Source of the DNA: Prevotella sp.
GTDB taxonomy: Bacteria > Bacteroidota > Bacteroidia > Bacteroidales > Bacteroidaceae
Length of the DNA stretch: 64,000 nucleotides
Direction: 5' to 3'
Assembly (NCBI GenBank): GCA_017445845.1
Contig: JAFSRY010000023.1
Span: 1-64,000 of the forward strand
The translations under genes were made by a program, and so were the position numbers. Below the pieces are notes generated by a model that did no database searches, was not told where the DNA came from, and was given only the letters and a program-made list of their open reading frames with translations. The number at the start of each line of letters is the position of its first letter. The first letter of the stretch is position 1. Shown one piece after another: positions 43,381-52,236 of the stretch.

Positions 43381-45098
43381 CTTTTCAGTACTTTCTTACC
43401 GTTCACGATGAACAGTTCTTTTTGAAAGGATGGGGTGACCCGGCGGCCCTGCAGGTCGTAAGGGCTGGAGGTCTGAACCTCTCGCGTCAGCCCCTGGGGT
43501 GAGGCGTTCTGCCTGATGCCATCCGTGGGTTGCCGGCGATAGAGCACGACGGGCTGCTGTCCGCTGGTGTAGCAACGGAATATCTTTGCCGAAGTGTTGA
43601 AGCGTAGCGAATAGTCGGTATACGACTCACAGACCATCGTGGTCTCTGCAGCCGTCGGCGTCACCGTCCACAAGGCATCGGGATCGTCGGCCGCGGTTAC
43701 CGTTGTCAGCATGTTCGACTTCGAGGTCTGTGCCAGATAGCCGTCGCCACAGTTGAAGCGCCAGCTGTTGCCGGACTTCTCGAGGGTCATGACGAGCGGT
43801 GCCTCTTGCATGTCGGCGGTGTTGATGAGTCCGTTCTCGATGTCGGCAGTGGTGGGATTGCCTCGGTTGTTGGAGATGCTGACCATCGGACGGCCGAGCG
43901 TCGACGACTCTTCATAGACCAGGATGTAGCTGTCGCCATCCTGCAGCTCGTCGGCAGAGGTTATGCGAGCGTAATAAGTGCCGTTGGGATCGGGGTTCGG
44001 GCCCGGGCCTGGTTTGTCGGTAATGGTGAAGGTGGCTGTGACGACACGGCTCCGTTCGCCCTCCTTTTCGGCATAGGCGCTGACGGTCATCGACTCGCTG
44101 ACGATGAACGGCTGGCTGTAGGTCTGCCATGGTGCGCTCTGCCCGGTTGAATAATAGATGGTGGCACCGGCAGTGGTGCAGGTGACAGCGACTGTCTGCG
44201 GCTCGTAATAGGTACCGCCGGCAGGCGAGATGATGGGCTCTGCAACGGTGACCGTGCCCGAACCTTCATAGTTGTCGTAAGAGAAGGACTGGTCTTTCTT
44301 GCTGCCCCAGACGTATTCCTCCAAGCCGGGGTAGTCGACGAAGGGATTGCGGTTGCCCTGCACTTGTTGGACGGCCTCGTTACGAGCCATCTCGACAGCG
44401 TCGATGGGGTCTTGTTTCGACCAACGCATCATCATGTCGAGTGTCCACTGGGTGAGACCGGGATACTTTTTGCCGTCGAAGACCTGACGGGCTGTTCCGC
44501 CGTCCCATCCGCTGATACGGTCTTCATAGCAGGTGACCATATAGAAATAGATACGCGCGAGGTCGCCCTTGATTTCGTCGTTGGGTTCAAAGACGGTACC
44601 GGAGTACCCGCTGAGCTTATTCTTACCGACCTTGCTGTAGCCGTTCTTCGACGACCAGCTGACGGTGCCGACTTCTCCGAAGGGATTACTGCTGCGGCGT
44701 CCGTTGACATAGCAGTCGGTAGGCACGACATGAACGATGTCGCTCTTCATGGGGCTGGCCTTCGAGAACCAGCTCTGCGGCACGCTGTGCTCACGGTTCC
44801 ATCCGGCACCTTCGGATGAGTTGCCGTTGCGGTCGTTCCAGGTGTAGTCGGTGGCATTTGAATACCAGTCGCGAATGCAGCCGTCGGGACGCTTGTCGGT
44901 TTTCTTATAGGCTTCGATGAGTCCGTCGTAGCTGGTTACATCGGGTGACTTGATAATCATGTAGAGGGCGGTCTTCAAGGCCTCTCTCTTCTTTCCGTTT
45001 GCATAACTGTAATAGGTTCCCGTGTTGTTGGGTCCCTGTGCCCAGGCACAGGAAACCAGCAACATCATCATCATTGTCGTGATTTGTTTTCTTTTCAT
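43377..45098 (-). CDS. Secreted endonuclease I family nuclease
   Basis: A 573-residue exported protein; signal peptide MKRKQITTMMMMLLVSCAWA. Residues about 25-270 are an EndA/NucM-type nuclease with catalytic His near 104 (GWNREHSVPQSWFSKASPMK) and the conserved HVVPTDCYVNGRRSSNPFGE block. A chitobiase-C-like beta domain follows (IISPAGGTYYEPQTVAVTCT; IYYSTG), then a third beta domain and the shared tail (PYDLQGRRV...NGKKVLKR). It should degrade DNA or RNA outside the cell for nutrient use or against extracellular DNA. First gene of a coupled pair with the TonB-C gene. Confidence 0.85.
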   Translation of the reverse strand: MKRKQITTMMMMLLVSCAWAQGPNNTGTYYSYANGKKREALKTALYMIIKSPDVTSYDGLIEAYKKTDKRPDGCIRDWYSNATDYTWNDRNGNSSEGAGWNREHSVPQSWFSKASPMKSDIVHVVPTDCYVNGRRSSNPFGEVGTVSWSSKNGYSKVGKNKLSGYSGTVFEPNDEIKGDLARIYFYMVTCYEDRISGWDGGTARQVFDGKKYPGLTQWTLDMMMRWSKQDPIDAVEMARNEAVQQVQGNRNPFVDYPGLEEYVWGSKKDQSFSYDNYEGSGTVTVAEPIISPAGGTYYEPQTVAVTCTTAGATIYYSTGQSAPWQTYSQPFIVSESMTVSAYAEKEGERSRVVTATFTITDKPGPGPNPDPNGTYYARITSADELQDGDSYILVYEESSTLGRPMVSISNNRGNPTTADIENGLINTADMQEAPLVMTLEKSGNSWRFNCGDGYLAQTSKSNMLTTVTAADDPDALWTVTPTAAETTMVCESYTDYSLRFNTSAKIFRCYTSGQQPVVLYRRQPTDGIRQNASPQGLTREVQTSSPYDLQGRRVTPSFQKELFIVNGKKVLKR

Positions 45099-45145
45099 AG
45101 CGTTGTAGTTTTTTTTAGGGTTATGGCCTATGAGGCCTTTTGGAA

Positions 45146-46753
45146 TTATCTGATGGCCACCTTCTGTCCGCCGACGAGGTAGAGTCCTTTGGCAAGGCCC
45201 GCCAGCGAGGCATCCTTTGCCACATGGCCCTTCATCTTTCGTCCGTCGAGGGTATAGACATTCAGTGTCGCGTCATTCGTTTTTTTTTCATCCTCAACGG
45301 CCTTGACTCCCGTCAGACTCTTGTAGTAGTCGACCAGCAGGGCATACTCAGAGACCCGTGAGAAGGTGTATTGCACACTGCAACTCTTGGTGTCCTTGTC
45401 CTGCCAGCCCTCGATGAGGTTGACGGGCAGGAACCCATGCCACAGGAAATGGTCGAAGCCATAGTCGAGGGCGGCCTGGTAGCTGGCCATATAGGATTTA
45501 ACGTTCGTATAATAGGGTGCGGCGGCGAGGAAGCCCCTGAAGAGCACCTGGTTGAACCAGGGGTTACCGTTCTTGCTCGGATTGCCTGCCACTTCGGCGA
45601 CGAGCATCGTGGTGTAACGGACATTGTCCTCGCCCATAAAGCGGCGGTTGAAGAAGGTTGCCGCCTTGTTGGCTGTCGTCTGCAACTCCGTCAGGTAGTA
45701 TTCATCGCCAGTAGCACGGTAGAGGTCAGCGGCACCCGAAATCATCGTGCCTGTGTTATAGGTGTGATAAGTTCCTTGCGGTTTGGCATTCGACTGCACA
45801 TGATTGCGGTATTCCACACCATTGACGGTGCGCGTCGTGATGTCGCCCGTCACCGACCATAGACCGTCGTAGTAGACGCCCTTCGACTCGTCGATGATGT
45901 GCTTGCGCTGCCAGGCATATATCTTCTTGGCAAAGTCGAGATAGTAGTCGACCTTGTCTTTCGTGACTGCCACACGCTCCCCGTCTGCATTCAGCACATA
46001 ATAGTCGACGGAGGTCTTCGCCGTGGCAGGCTGTTTGTTCTCCTTATAGATTTCGTGCAGCCATACGAGGGGAGAGATGAGGGGCGAGTTGCTGCAGGCA
46101 TGTTTCGAGGTGTAGCCGGGTCCCCATGTGATGCCTCCATACTCTTCGCCGTTAGGGTCGAGGGTGCAGTCCCATCCGTCGAGGACGTAGGCGGTCAGCT
46201 CCTCTGCACGGGTGAAGAAGAGGCGTGTGCCGGTGAGCTGATAGGCACGGATGAGCTCGCGGATGATCCACATCTGGTCGTCATAGACATTCTCGATGCC
46301 GGCGACGGCAGCAGTGCCCTTTGTGCCCGAGCGATGGACACCGTAGGGCGACCAGCGGTTAGGACCGGTATAGGACACGAGCGTGAAGGTTCCCTTGTAA
46401 TAGTCGAGGCCGTTGACAAGACGGTTGAGCCTTGTCACGTTGGCACCGTAATATCTGTCGTAGAGTCCGGGGGCTTCGTCCTTCAGGGCCACCAGTCCCT
46501 CGAGCACCGAGTTGACGGCTTCGATGGCGGCAGTGAACTCCCATACACTGACGAGGTCGCGCCTTTGCATTGTCTCCATATCATAATAGAAATAGAGTTC
46601 GGGCGATGAGAACATGCGGTCGAAGATAGAGTCGTTCATCTCGAGGGCGCGCTCAAGGTTGCGGACAGCCAGCTGCTGTTCACTGAGTGATTCTGCGGCC
46701 CATGCGGAGGAGACACAGGCTACGGTCATCAAGACCAGAAGTAATCTTTTCAT
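45146..46753 (-). CDS. GH76-family secreted glycoside hydrolase
   Basis: A 535-residue exported protein, signal peptide ending SSAWA (residue 19). The alpha/alpha barrel of GH76 is suggested by WEFTAAIEAVNSVLEGL, the acidic pair in ENVYDDQMWIIRELI near residue 156, and GGITWGPGYTSKHACSNSPL. GH76 enzymes are endo-alpha-1,6-mannanases acting on fungal or yeast mannan; the exact substrate is not known. It ends with VYTLDGRKM...KGLYLVGGQKVAIR, a variant of the shared tail. No SusC/SusD genes are near, so it is not in a classical polysaccharide locus. Confidence 0.75.
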   Translation of the reverse strand: MKRLLLVLMTVACVSSAWAAESLSEQQLAVRNLERALEMNDSIFDRMFSSPELYFYYDMETMQRRDLVSVWEFTAAIEAVNSVLEGLVALKDEAPGLYDRYYGANVTRLNRLVNGLDYYKGTFTLVSYTGPNRWSPYGVHRSGTKGTAAVAGIENVYDDQMWIIRELIRAYQLTGTRLFFTRAEELTAYVLDGWDCTLDPNGEEYGGITWGPGYTSKHACSNSPLISPLVWLHEIYKENKQPATAKTSVDYYVLNADGERVAVTKDKVDYYLDFAKKIYAWQRKHIIDESKGVYYDGLWSVTGDITTRTVNGVEYRNHVQSNAKPQGTYHTYNTGTMISGAADLYRATGDEYYLTELQTTANKAATFFNRRFMGEDNVRYTTMLVAEVAGNPSKNGNPWFNQVLFRGFLAAAPYYTNVKSYMASYQAALDYGFDHFLWHGFLPVNLIEGWQDKDTKSCSVQYTFSRVSEYALLVDYYKSLTGVKAVEDEKKTNDATLNVYTLDGRKMKGHVAKDASLAGLAKGLYLVGGQKVAIR

Positions 46754-46797
46754 TGTTGTATTTCCTATATTATGTATTATGTCTATTTTTGTCTGCT

Positions 46798-48201
46798 TTA
46801 GTCATCGTATTGGAAGAGAGGATCTTCGGGCATGAGCATCGTGGGCTGCTGCTCATATTCCTTGAGCAATGCTGCCGGTACATACTCGTTGTTGACGACA
46901 AGGCGGAACATATACTCGTTGAACCAGCGGTTGGTCATGATGAGATAGCCGTCCTGGCCGCTGTCGGTGCCCCATGAGTTTTCGACTTTCCACTTCAGAG
47001 GCTTCCCGTCGGCATCGAGGTCGACGGCGGTGAGCGTCATGGCGTGGGTGGAGCCGCTGTCGAAGGTAGAGATGCGCTGTGCCTTGTCCATCGGGAAGGT
47101 AGTGTTGAAGAGGGAGGCATAGTCATAGTTCTCAAGGTCGCAATAGCCACGCTTGCGGTCGAGTTGCTTGCCCACGTCGTAGCTCGAATAAAGTTTGCGG
47201 CCGTCCTTCAGCGAGGCGATGGCGAGTTGTGCTATCTCTTCCATCGGCAGGTTGAGGTACTTCCAGTTGTGACCGTCGAAGCTGTGGCGGTCGTACTCCA
47301 CTTCGTAGGTTTTGTGGTATTCGTGGCGCGGGTCGTTCATGACCATGATGAAGGTTCCGCTGAGGGGTTGGCCCACGGTCTCCTGATAGAACTCTTTCGG
47401 TGTATACTGGCGTGCCGTTCCCATCACCTTTCCTTCCTTGTTGACATGGGCGTAGGTAAACTCCTTGACGGGTTCGCCGAGGGTCAGACAGAGAATATGA
47501 TAGATTTCTGCCAACTGACGGGCTTTGCGCTGTTGGACGTCGGCAACCTTCTTCTTGTCGTTGACCATCTGCCGCAGTTCCAGTCCGAACTCACGGAGTT
47601 TCGACGAGACAATCGATGCCATGCGCGAGGTGTTCTCAGCCGAGAAAGTCTCAGGCTGGATGCACTTCGGAACCAGACCATACTTGGAGGCGAGGTCGGC
47701 GACACCGCAGAAGGTTCCGCCGTCGTTGATGGGATGGTGGAAGAAGAACTGCACGCGCTGGTCGTCGATGGGCTTGGCGGCTGTCTCTATGGCTCCCTGA
47801 AGCATCAGGTTGGCCTTCTCCAACTGGTCGTAGAAGAAGAGATAGTCGTGGGAGAACTCAACAGCCAGCGTGTCGGCATGTTGCTTGGCAAAGTTGGCCC
47901 TGAGGACATTGAGACCTGAGAACATCCAGCAACGTCCGCTCGACTTCTGGTTGTGGATAGACTGTTTGGGAGTCTCCACCGAGAAGTGGTTGTCGATGGG
48001 CCGTTGGTTGGCAAAGTTCTGCGCCAGGTCATCAATCTTGTTCGACGCAATGGCATTGAAAAGCGCCTTGTTGTTGGTCTCTTGCTTTGCCATCTGCTCC
48101 AGCATCTGCGGCGTGATGGCCCCACTGTTCTTTTGGGCGAAGGCCCCGCTTGTGCCGATGAGACACAGGGCGAGGGCTGAGAATAGCGTTGTCTTGTTCA
48201 T
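46798..48201 (-). CDS. Exported C1B cysteine peptidase (bleomycin hydrolase/PepC-like)
   Basis: A 467-residue peptidase. Unlike cytosolic PepC it has a signal peptide (ALCLIGTSGAFAQ, about residue 23). The catalytic Cys91 lies in QKSSGRCWMFSGLNVLRANF; the His is in DSGSTHAMTLTAVDLD near residue 395 and the Asn in KVENSWGTDSGQDGY near 418. Family members are aminopeptidases that form barrel-like hexamers. An exported form suggests trimming of peptides in the periplasm or outside, alongside the upstream C10 protease. It has no shared C-terminal tail. Confidence 0.9.
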   Translation of the reverse strand: MNKTTLFSALALCLIGTSGAFAQKNSGAITPQMLEQMAKQETNNKALFNAIASNKIDDLAQNFANQRPIDNHFSVETPKQSIHNQKSSGRCWMFSGLNVLRANFAKQHADTLAVEFSHDYLFFYDQLEKANLMLQGAIETAAKPIDDQRVQFFFHHPINDGGTFCGVADLASKYGLVPKCIQPETFSAENTSRMASIVSSKLREFGLELRQMVNDKKKVADVQQRKARQLAEIYHILCLTLGEPVKEFTYAHVNKEGKVMGTARQYTPKEFYQETVGQPLSGTFIMVMNDPRHEYHKTYEVEYDRHSFDGHNWKYLNLPMEEIAQLAIASLKDGRKLYSSYDVGKQLDRKRGYCDLENYDYASLFNTTFPMDKAQRISTFDSGSTHAMTLTAVDLDADGKPLKWKVENSWGTDSGQDGYLIMTNRWFNEYMFRLVVNNEYVPAALLKEYEQQPTMLMPEDPLFQYDD

Positions 48202-48275
48202 ATCAATCAGTTACAATAACAGTATCATTTCCTTCAGATTCACATTCTCTCCATGTCACAGAGCGATGAGGGTTT

Positions 48276-48305
48276 ATGGGGCTCATAAGCGCTTATGAGC
48301 CCCAT
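48276..48305. repeat. 30-bp perfect palindrome without loop
   Basis: Positions 48276-48290 are the exact reverse complement of 48291-48305, with GGGGCTCATAAGC as the left core. It lies seven bases after the C10 peptidase stop (minus strand). No T-run follows on the minus strand, so it is either an unusual terminator or a protein binding site. Confidence 0.7.
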
Positions 48306-48312
48306 GAGAGTA

Positions 48313-51300
48313 TTACTTCACTGCCACTTTCCTTCCGCCGACGATATAGAGTCCTTTTGCGGGACGGTCTATGCGCTGGCCTTGCAGGTTGTAGAGGTTT
48401 TTACTTCCCTCGCCCTTTGAAGAGGGGTTGAGAGTGATGCCGTTGATGAGGTCGTCGCAGATGACGATGCGCTCGACTCTTTCTCCCTCCGGCAGGCGGC
48501 TGACGAAGTAGGCGCGCATACCTTCTACGTTGGTGCTTCGTGTGACAGGCTCAAAGGCGGTGCCGTCGGCATTGATGATATAGGCTTCCGTCACGCGGAC
48601 GGTAGACCATGTTCCCATGAAGTAGTAAGCCTCAGATACGAGCTTCAGTTCATCGTCCGCGTTGGCCGGCAGGAAGATGTTGTCGGCAGCGAAGACGACC
48701 TCTTTGCCGAGCATTGCTTCGGGAGCAGCCATGACATAGGGAACATTGACTTCGAGCTTGGCGGGGAAGTCGAAGACGACGGTGTTGTCATCTTCGAGCG
48801 AAGCAAACTCTTTGATGAAGAGGTCCTTGGTGGTCTCTTCCTTCTGCCAGCGCAGGTCGTTGCCGTCGGCAGTGATGGTGGCAGGCTCGAAGGGCAGCAC
48901 CAGCGTCGTCCAGTTGTCTTTTCCTGTCGAGGCTTTCTTGAAGGTGTGGGTGAGGGTGATGCGGTCAGCCTGTATGCTGCTGGGTATGACGAAGCTATAG
49001 CCGTCCTTCAGGCTTATCGTCTCGGCATGTCCGTTGCGCACGACATTGAGTCCTTCGAGTCCCTCTATTTCAGCATCTTCGTCGACGTAGTAGATGGTGT
49101 TGGGATAGCCGGCGTCACGAACGTTCTTGACGGTGCTGATGCCTCGCAGGTCGACGGCAACCGCATTTGTCGGTGTACGATAGTTTGACGATGGGGCTGC
49201 ACCGGTGATGTTTCCGTTGGCCATGTAGCTGACGACACCCTGTTTCATCTCGCCGAGGCGAATGATACCCTGCATGTTGGCATTGGCCCAGAGGTTGTCC
49301 AGGCTGGTGGCGAAGGTGCGACCGATTTCCTTGCCTACGAAGAGGTAGGGCAGGCCTTGTGTTGCGCCCGCCGGTATCGTATAGTGAAGGGTGACGGCAC
49401 CATTGGTTACATAGTAGCCGGGGGCCGAGTCGAAGATGTCGCGCCAGAGGGTGATGCGCACGATGCCGTCGAAGTCTTCCTTACCGTTGTTCTTCAGCGT
49501 GAGGGTACCATTGATGATACCGCCATAGATAGCTGTGCCCGACTTGTTGGAAACAGTATTGCTGACGACAGAGAGTTGGTTCGAGCGTGCCGACGAGACG
49601 CCGTTCTTGGTGATTTCGACATCGGTCTGATAGAGCACGCGGCGGCCGTCACCGTCGGGCGAGAGCCATATATGCCAGATGCCGGTAGCGTCGGCGGCGG
49701 GTTGGAAGAAGAAGGCATTCGTCTCCGATGTGTCCTTGAGCACGTCGATGGCCGACAGGCTGGTAGCGGATCCTTTCTCCTCTGTCTGTGAGGCGAAGAG
49801 GTGGATGGTGCCGAAGTATTCGCCTTGAGTGCTGCGGAAGGTGACGTCGACCTGTTGGCGGTCACCAGCCTTCAGGTTGCCGTCAAAGTCAACTTTCTCC
49901 ACGACGAGACCGTCATAGGGGTCTACATGCGTGAGGGTGACGGTACCGTCTTCCTCCACTACGGTATTAATCCATTCATACTTGATGCTGAAACAGGTGC
50001 TCCACCACGATGCGCCGGTCTGACGCGTGATGGGTGCCACCTTATACGTCCCGGGTTCCAGTCCCTCTACCGGGAAGTTGAGCGTGCGGTAGCCATTCAC
50101 GCCGAGGCTGGCTTTTTCCGTAGAGCCGATGACCTTATAGCTGCCGTCTTCCTTCAAGAAGCCGATACCCATATCGAAGCTGTGGGCGAAGCCCGTCCAG
50201 TTCACGTAGTTGGCACGGATGGCAGGCTTTGTATATGTCTGGTCCTGACTACGGCTCCAGTAGCCGTCTTCACTCAGATAGACAATCTCCTGACTGGTAA
50301 TGGAGGCGGGCGCCAGCTCGGTTTCCTTGACGTCGTCGGGCAGTTTCACGCCCAGCGTCACGCGCTGCGACATCGAATAGCCGTCGCTACTGGTGCTGGC
50401 ACCGATACCGCTGTTGTCGCCGGGGTTGAGAATGGTGATGCGGAAATAGCCGTCGCAGCTGCCGCCCCAGCCCCAGTTGACGTGGAAGAGGCCTTCACCA
50501 TCGAAGCCGTCGATGACGAAGGCATGACCGCCACCGGTGGAGTGACCGGAGTAGCTCATGGGGCGTCCGGCAGCCAGCTCGTTGTAGAGAAGGTTTGTCC
50601 AGTCTTCCAGCGAATAGCCGTTACGCGGTGCACTCCACGCACTGTCGTCGAAACCGAAGTAGCGTTTCAGCAAGTCGGGCACATTGCCACCGTGAGAGGC
50701 TCCCGACGAGGCACCATAACCCATCTTCACCGCCTGACCCACCATCAGCATCAGCAGTGCCACGGCATCTTTCTCCTCCTCGGTGTTGGCTGCGGTATAG
50801 ACGTCGCGCATGTGCGCCCAGTCGATGGCCGTGCCGCGGGCAATGGCGGGCAACTCGACCCTCTTCGAACCGCTGGGCGTTGTATAGGTATTGCTGTGGG
50901 ACGGTATTTGACGTAGAATGGCATCGGGATGCTTCCAGTAGCCGATGATCTGGGCGATGGCCGTTGCCACACAACCCGTCACGGCATGGTCGCCATGACC
51001 ACCATCCGAGGTATAGTATTCAGGACACATGCGGTTGTAGGGGTCGCCCTGATTCCAACGCGACTTCACGAGCGGACTGATGGCACGCATCACGGGCTTG
51101 GCACGGCGCGGAGCCTTCTGCGCCGTCAGCAGCGAGCCGGCGGCACCACTGTCGTCCATCTGCTTGATCTCGTCGGCATAGCCCTGAAGGAAGGCCAGCA
51201 TGTGGGGCGGCATGTTCTCGGCATCAAACGAACCGTGGTCGCAATAGCCGAGGACCGGTTCCGTGCGGTCGTCACCCGACATCACGACGAAGCCTTGCTC

Positions 51301-51513
51301 CTGACCGACATTGAAGACATAGTAATAAACCTGGTCGGCCGACTGCGCACCTTTGCGCGGAGCCTTGAAGGCGGCTTGTTCCGAAGACATGATGACACCC
51401 TTCGATGCCATGAACGAACGGGCCTGACTCAGTGCCTGCTCGCGAGACACCGGGCCTCCCCATGTGGTCAGTACTGCCAAAAGACCGACCAGCGCCAGTG
51501 TAAGTTTTTTCAT
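48313..51513 (-). CDS. C10-family (streptopain-like) secreted cysteine protease
   Basis: A 1066-residue exported protease. After a signal peptide (1-19) comes a Spi-type propeptide (SREQALSQARSFM to about residue 140), then the catalytic domain with Cys181 (DHAVTGCVATAIAQIIGYW) and His330 (TGGGHAFVIDGFDGEGLFHV, then NWGWGG). About 700 further residues form beta domains (CARDB-like, not securely assigned) and end with the shared tail NLYNLQGQRI...KGLYIVGGRKVAVK. Relatives are SpeB, interpain A and periodontain, which cleave host or dietary proteins. It is the first gene of a minus-strand group of secreted hydrolases. Confidence 0.9.
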   Translation of the reverse strand: MKKLTLALVGLLAVLTTWGGPVSREQALSQARSFMASKGVIMSSEQAAFKAPRKGAQSADQVYYYVFNVGQEQGFVVMSGDDRTEPVLGYCDHGSFDAENMPPHMLAFLQGYADEIKQMDDSGAAGSLLTAQKAPRRAKPVMRAISPLVKSRWNQGDPYNRMCPEYYTSDGGHGDHAVTGCVATAIAQIIGYWKHPDAILRQIPSHSNTYTTPSGSKRVELPAIARGTAIDWAHMRDVYTAANTEEEKDAVALLMLMVGQAVKMGYGASSGASHGGNVPDLLKRYFGFDDSAWSAPRNGYSLEDWTNLLYNELAAGRPMSYSGHSTGGGHAFVIDGFDGEGLFHVNWGWGGSCDGYFRITILNPGDNSGIGASTSSDGYSMSQRVTLGVKLPDDVKETELAPASITSQEIVYLSEDGYWSRSQDQTYTKPAIRANYVNWTGFAHSFDMGIGFLKEDGSYKVIGSTEKASLGVNGYRTLNFPVEGLEPGTYKVAPITRQTGASWWSTCFSIKYEWINTVVEEDGTVTLTHVDPYDGLVVEKVDFDGNLKAGDRQQVDVTFRSTQGEYFGTIHLFASQTEEKGSATSLSAIDVLKDTSETNAFFFQPAADATGIWHIWLSPDGDGRRVLYQTDVEITKNGVSSARSNQLSVVSNTVSNKSGTAIYGGIINGTLTLKNNGKEDFDGIVRITLWRDIFDSAPGYYVTNGAVTLHYTIPAGATQGLPYLFVGKEIGRTFATSLDNLWANANMQGIIRLGEMKQGVVSYMANGNITGAAPSSNYRTPTNAVAVDLRGISTVKNVRDAGYPNTIYYVDEDAEIEGLEGLNVVRNGHAETISLKDGYSFVIPSSIQADRITLTHTFKKASTGKDNWTTLVLPFEPATITADGNDLRWQKEETTKDLFIKEFASLEDDNTVVFDFPAKLEVNVPYVMAAPEAMLGKEVVFAADNIFLPANADDELKLVSEAYYFMGTWSTVRVTEAYIINADGTAFEPVTRSTNVEGMRAYFVSRLPEGERVERIVICDDLINGITLNPSSKGEGSKNLYNLQGQRIDRPAKGLYIVGGRKVAVK

Positions 51514-51568
51514 GTTGTTTAGAATTTTCAGGCGAGTTTGCGCTCTTGCTAATAATGATTATGGTTTG

Positions 51569-51576
51569 CAAAGTTA
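51569..51576 (-). promoter_or_regulatory. -7 element of the C10 peptidase gene
   Basis: TAACTTTG on the minus strand, 56 bases before the start codon. A -33 element at the usual distance is not clear. Confidence 0.45.
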
Positions 51577-51841
51577 CGCAATATTTCTGAAAAAGCCCCC
51601 TGTTTTCAAAGAAAAAAACTTTTCAATCAGCAAAAACAGGGCAAAAGGAGGTATCGGGAGGATATTTCAAAAGTGTTAATTTTTCAGAATTTTTCGTACA
51701 AATCGCATCAAAAAAGCACTGCAACGCTCATGAGAGGGCTGAAAAATGGCAAAAACGAAGACAATTTCACAAGTTACTCATTATCAGATATTTAACAGAC
51801 AATTCTGCTTTTCGAGGATGACGAAGACAAGAACCGGGACT

Positions 51842-51904
51842 GTAAAATAGCCTATTTTACCGAGTAAAATAGGCTATTTTACTCAACAAAACAAGCTATT
51901 TTAC
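51842..51904. repeat. Twin palindromes and third partial copy
   Basis: GTAAAATAGCCTATTTTAC (51842-51860) and its exact reverse complement (51864-51882) are each nearly palindromic around one central base; a partial copy, AGCTATTTTAC, lies at 51894-51904. They sit in the 720-base non-coding gap between the C10 peptidase gene and dxs. Several alternative hairpins are possible; role unknown. Confidence 0.7.
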
Positions 51905-51918
51905 CTTCACAATCCTTA

Positions 51919-52012
51919 GTTTCGTCACCCAGAAACCTATGTTTCGGCACCTTCAACTCTTAGTTTCGACCGTTCCGGTTGTCCCAAACCTCAGAACGAT
52001 TGTTCTGTTTCG
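51919..52012. repeat. GTTTCG motif phased at 22 bp
   Basis: GTTTCG occurs at 51919, 51941, 51963 and 52007, all separated by multiples of exactly 22 bases (the slot at 51985 is empty). The first three are preceded by CTTA or CTAT. The rest of the 51514-52236 gap holds no coding frame I can support apart from the dxs promoter. Phasing at two helical turns suggests a binding array, but could also be a decayed tandem repeat. Confidence 0.6.
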
Positions 52013-52165
52013 TACCATTTTTCTCTGGTTGCCGTCGTTCCGAAATGTTAAATTTGTGATTTTATTTTGACATGTCGGCAGCCGTTCCTTATCTCATCCG
52101 CCCGACGGGTCACAGGCAGTTCAGGGGATGAATGGCGACTCGTCGGTGTTATTTTCGGCTGAAAT

Positions 52166-52196
52166 TTTGTCAGGTTCGGAAAATTGTGTAACTTTG
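52166..52196 (+). promoter_or_regulatory. dxs promoter
   Basis: TTTG at 52166-52169 and TAACTTTG at 52189-52196 with a 19-base spacer, the consensus arrangement. The GTG start of dxs follows 41 bases later. Confidence 0.7.
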
Positions 52197-52236
52197 TAGG
52201 CTGATTACACATTATTTATATAGATACAGATAGATA

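Noticed and set aside
49801..50916. 371-codon plus-strand frame opposite the C10 peptidase gene
   Set aside because: The C10 catalytic domain is on the minus strand at the same place; the mirror frame has no recognisable features.
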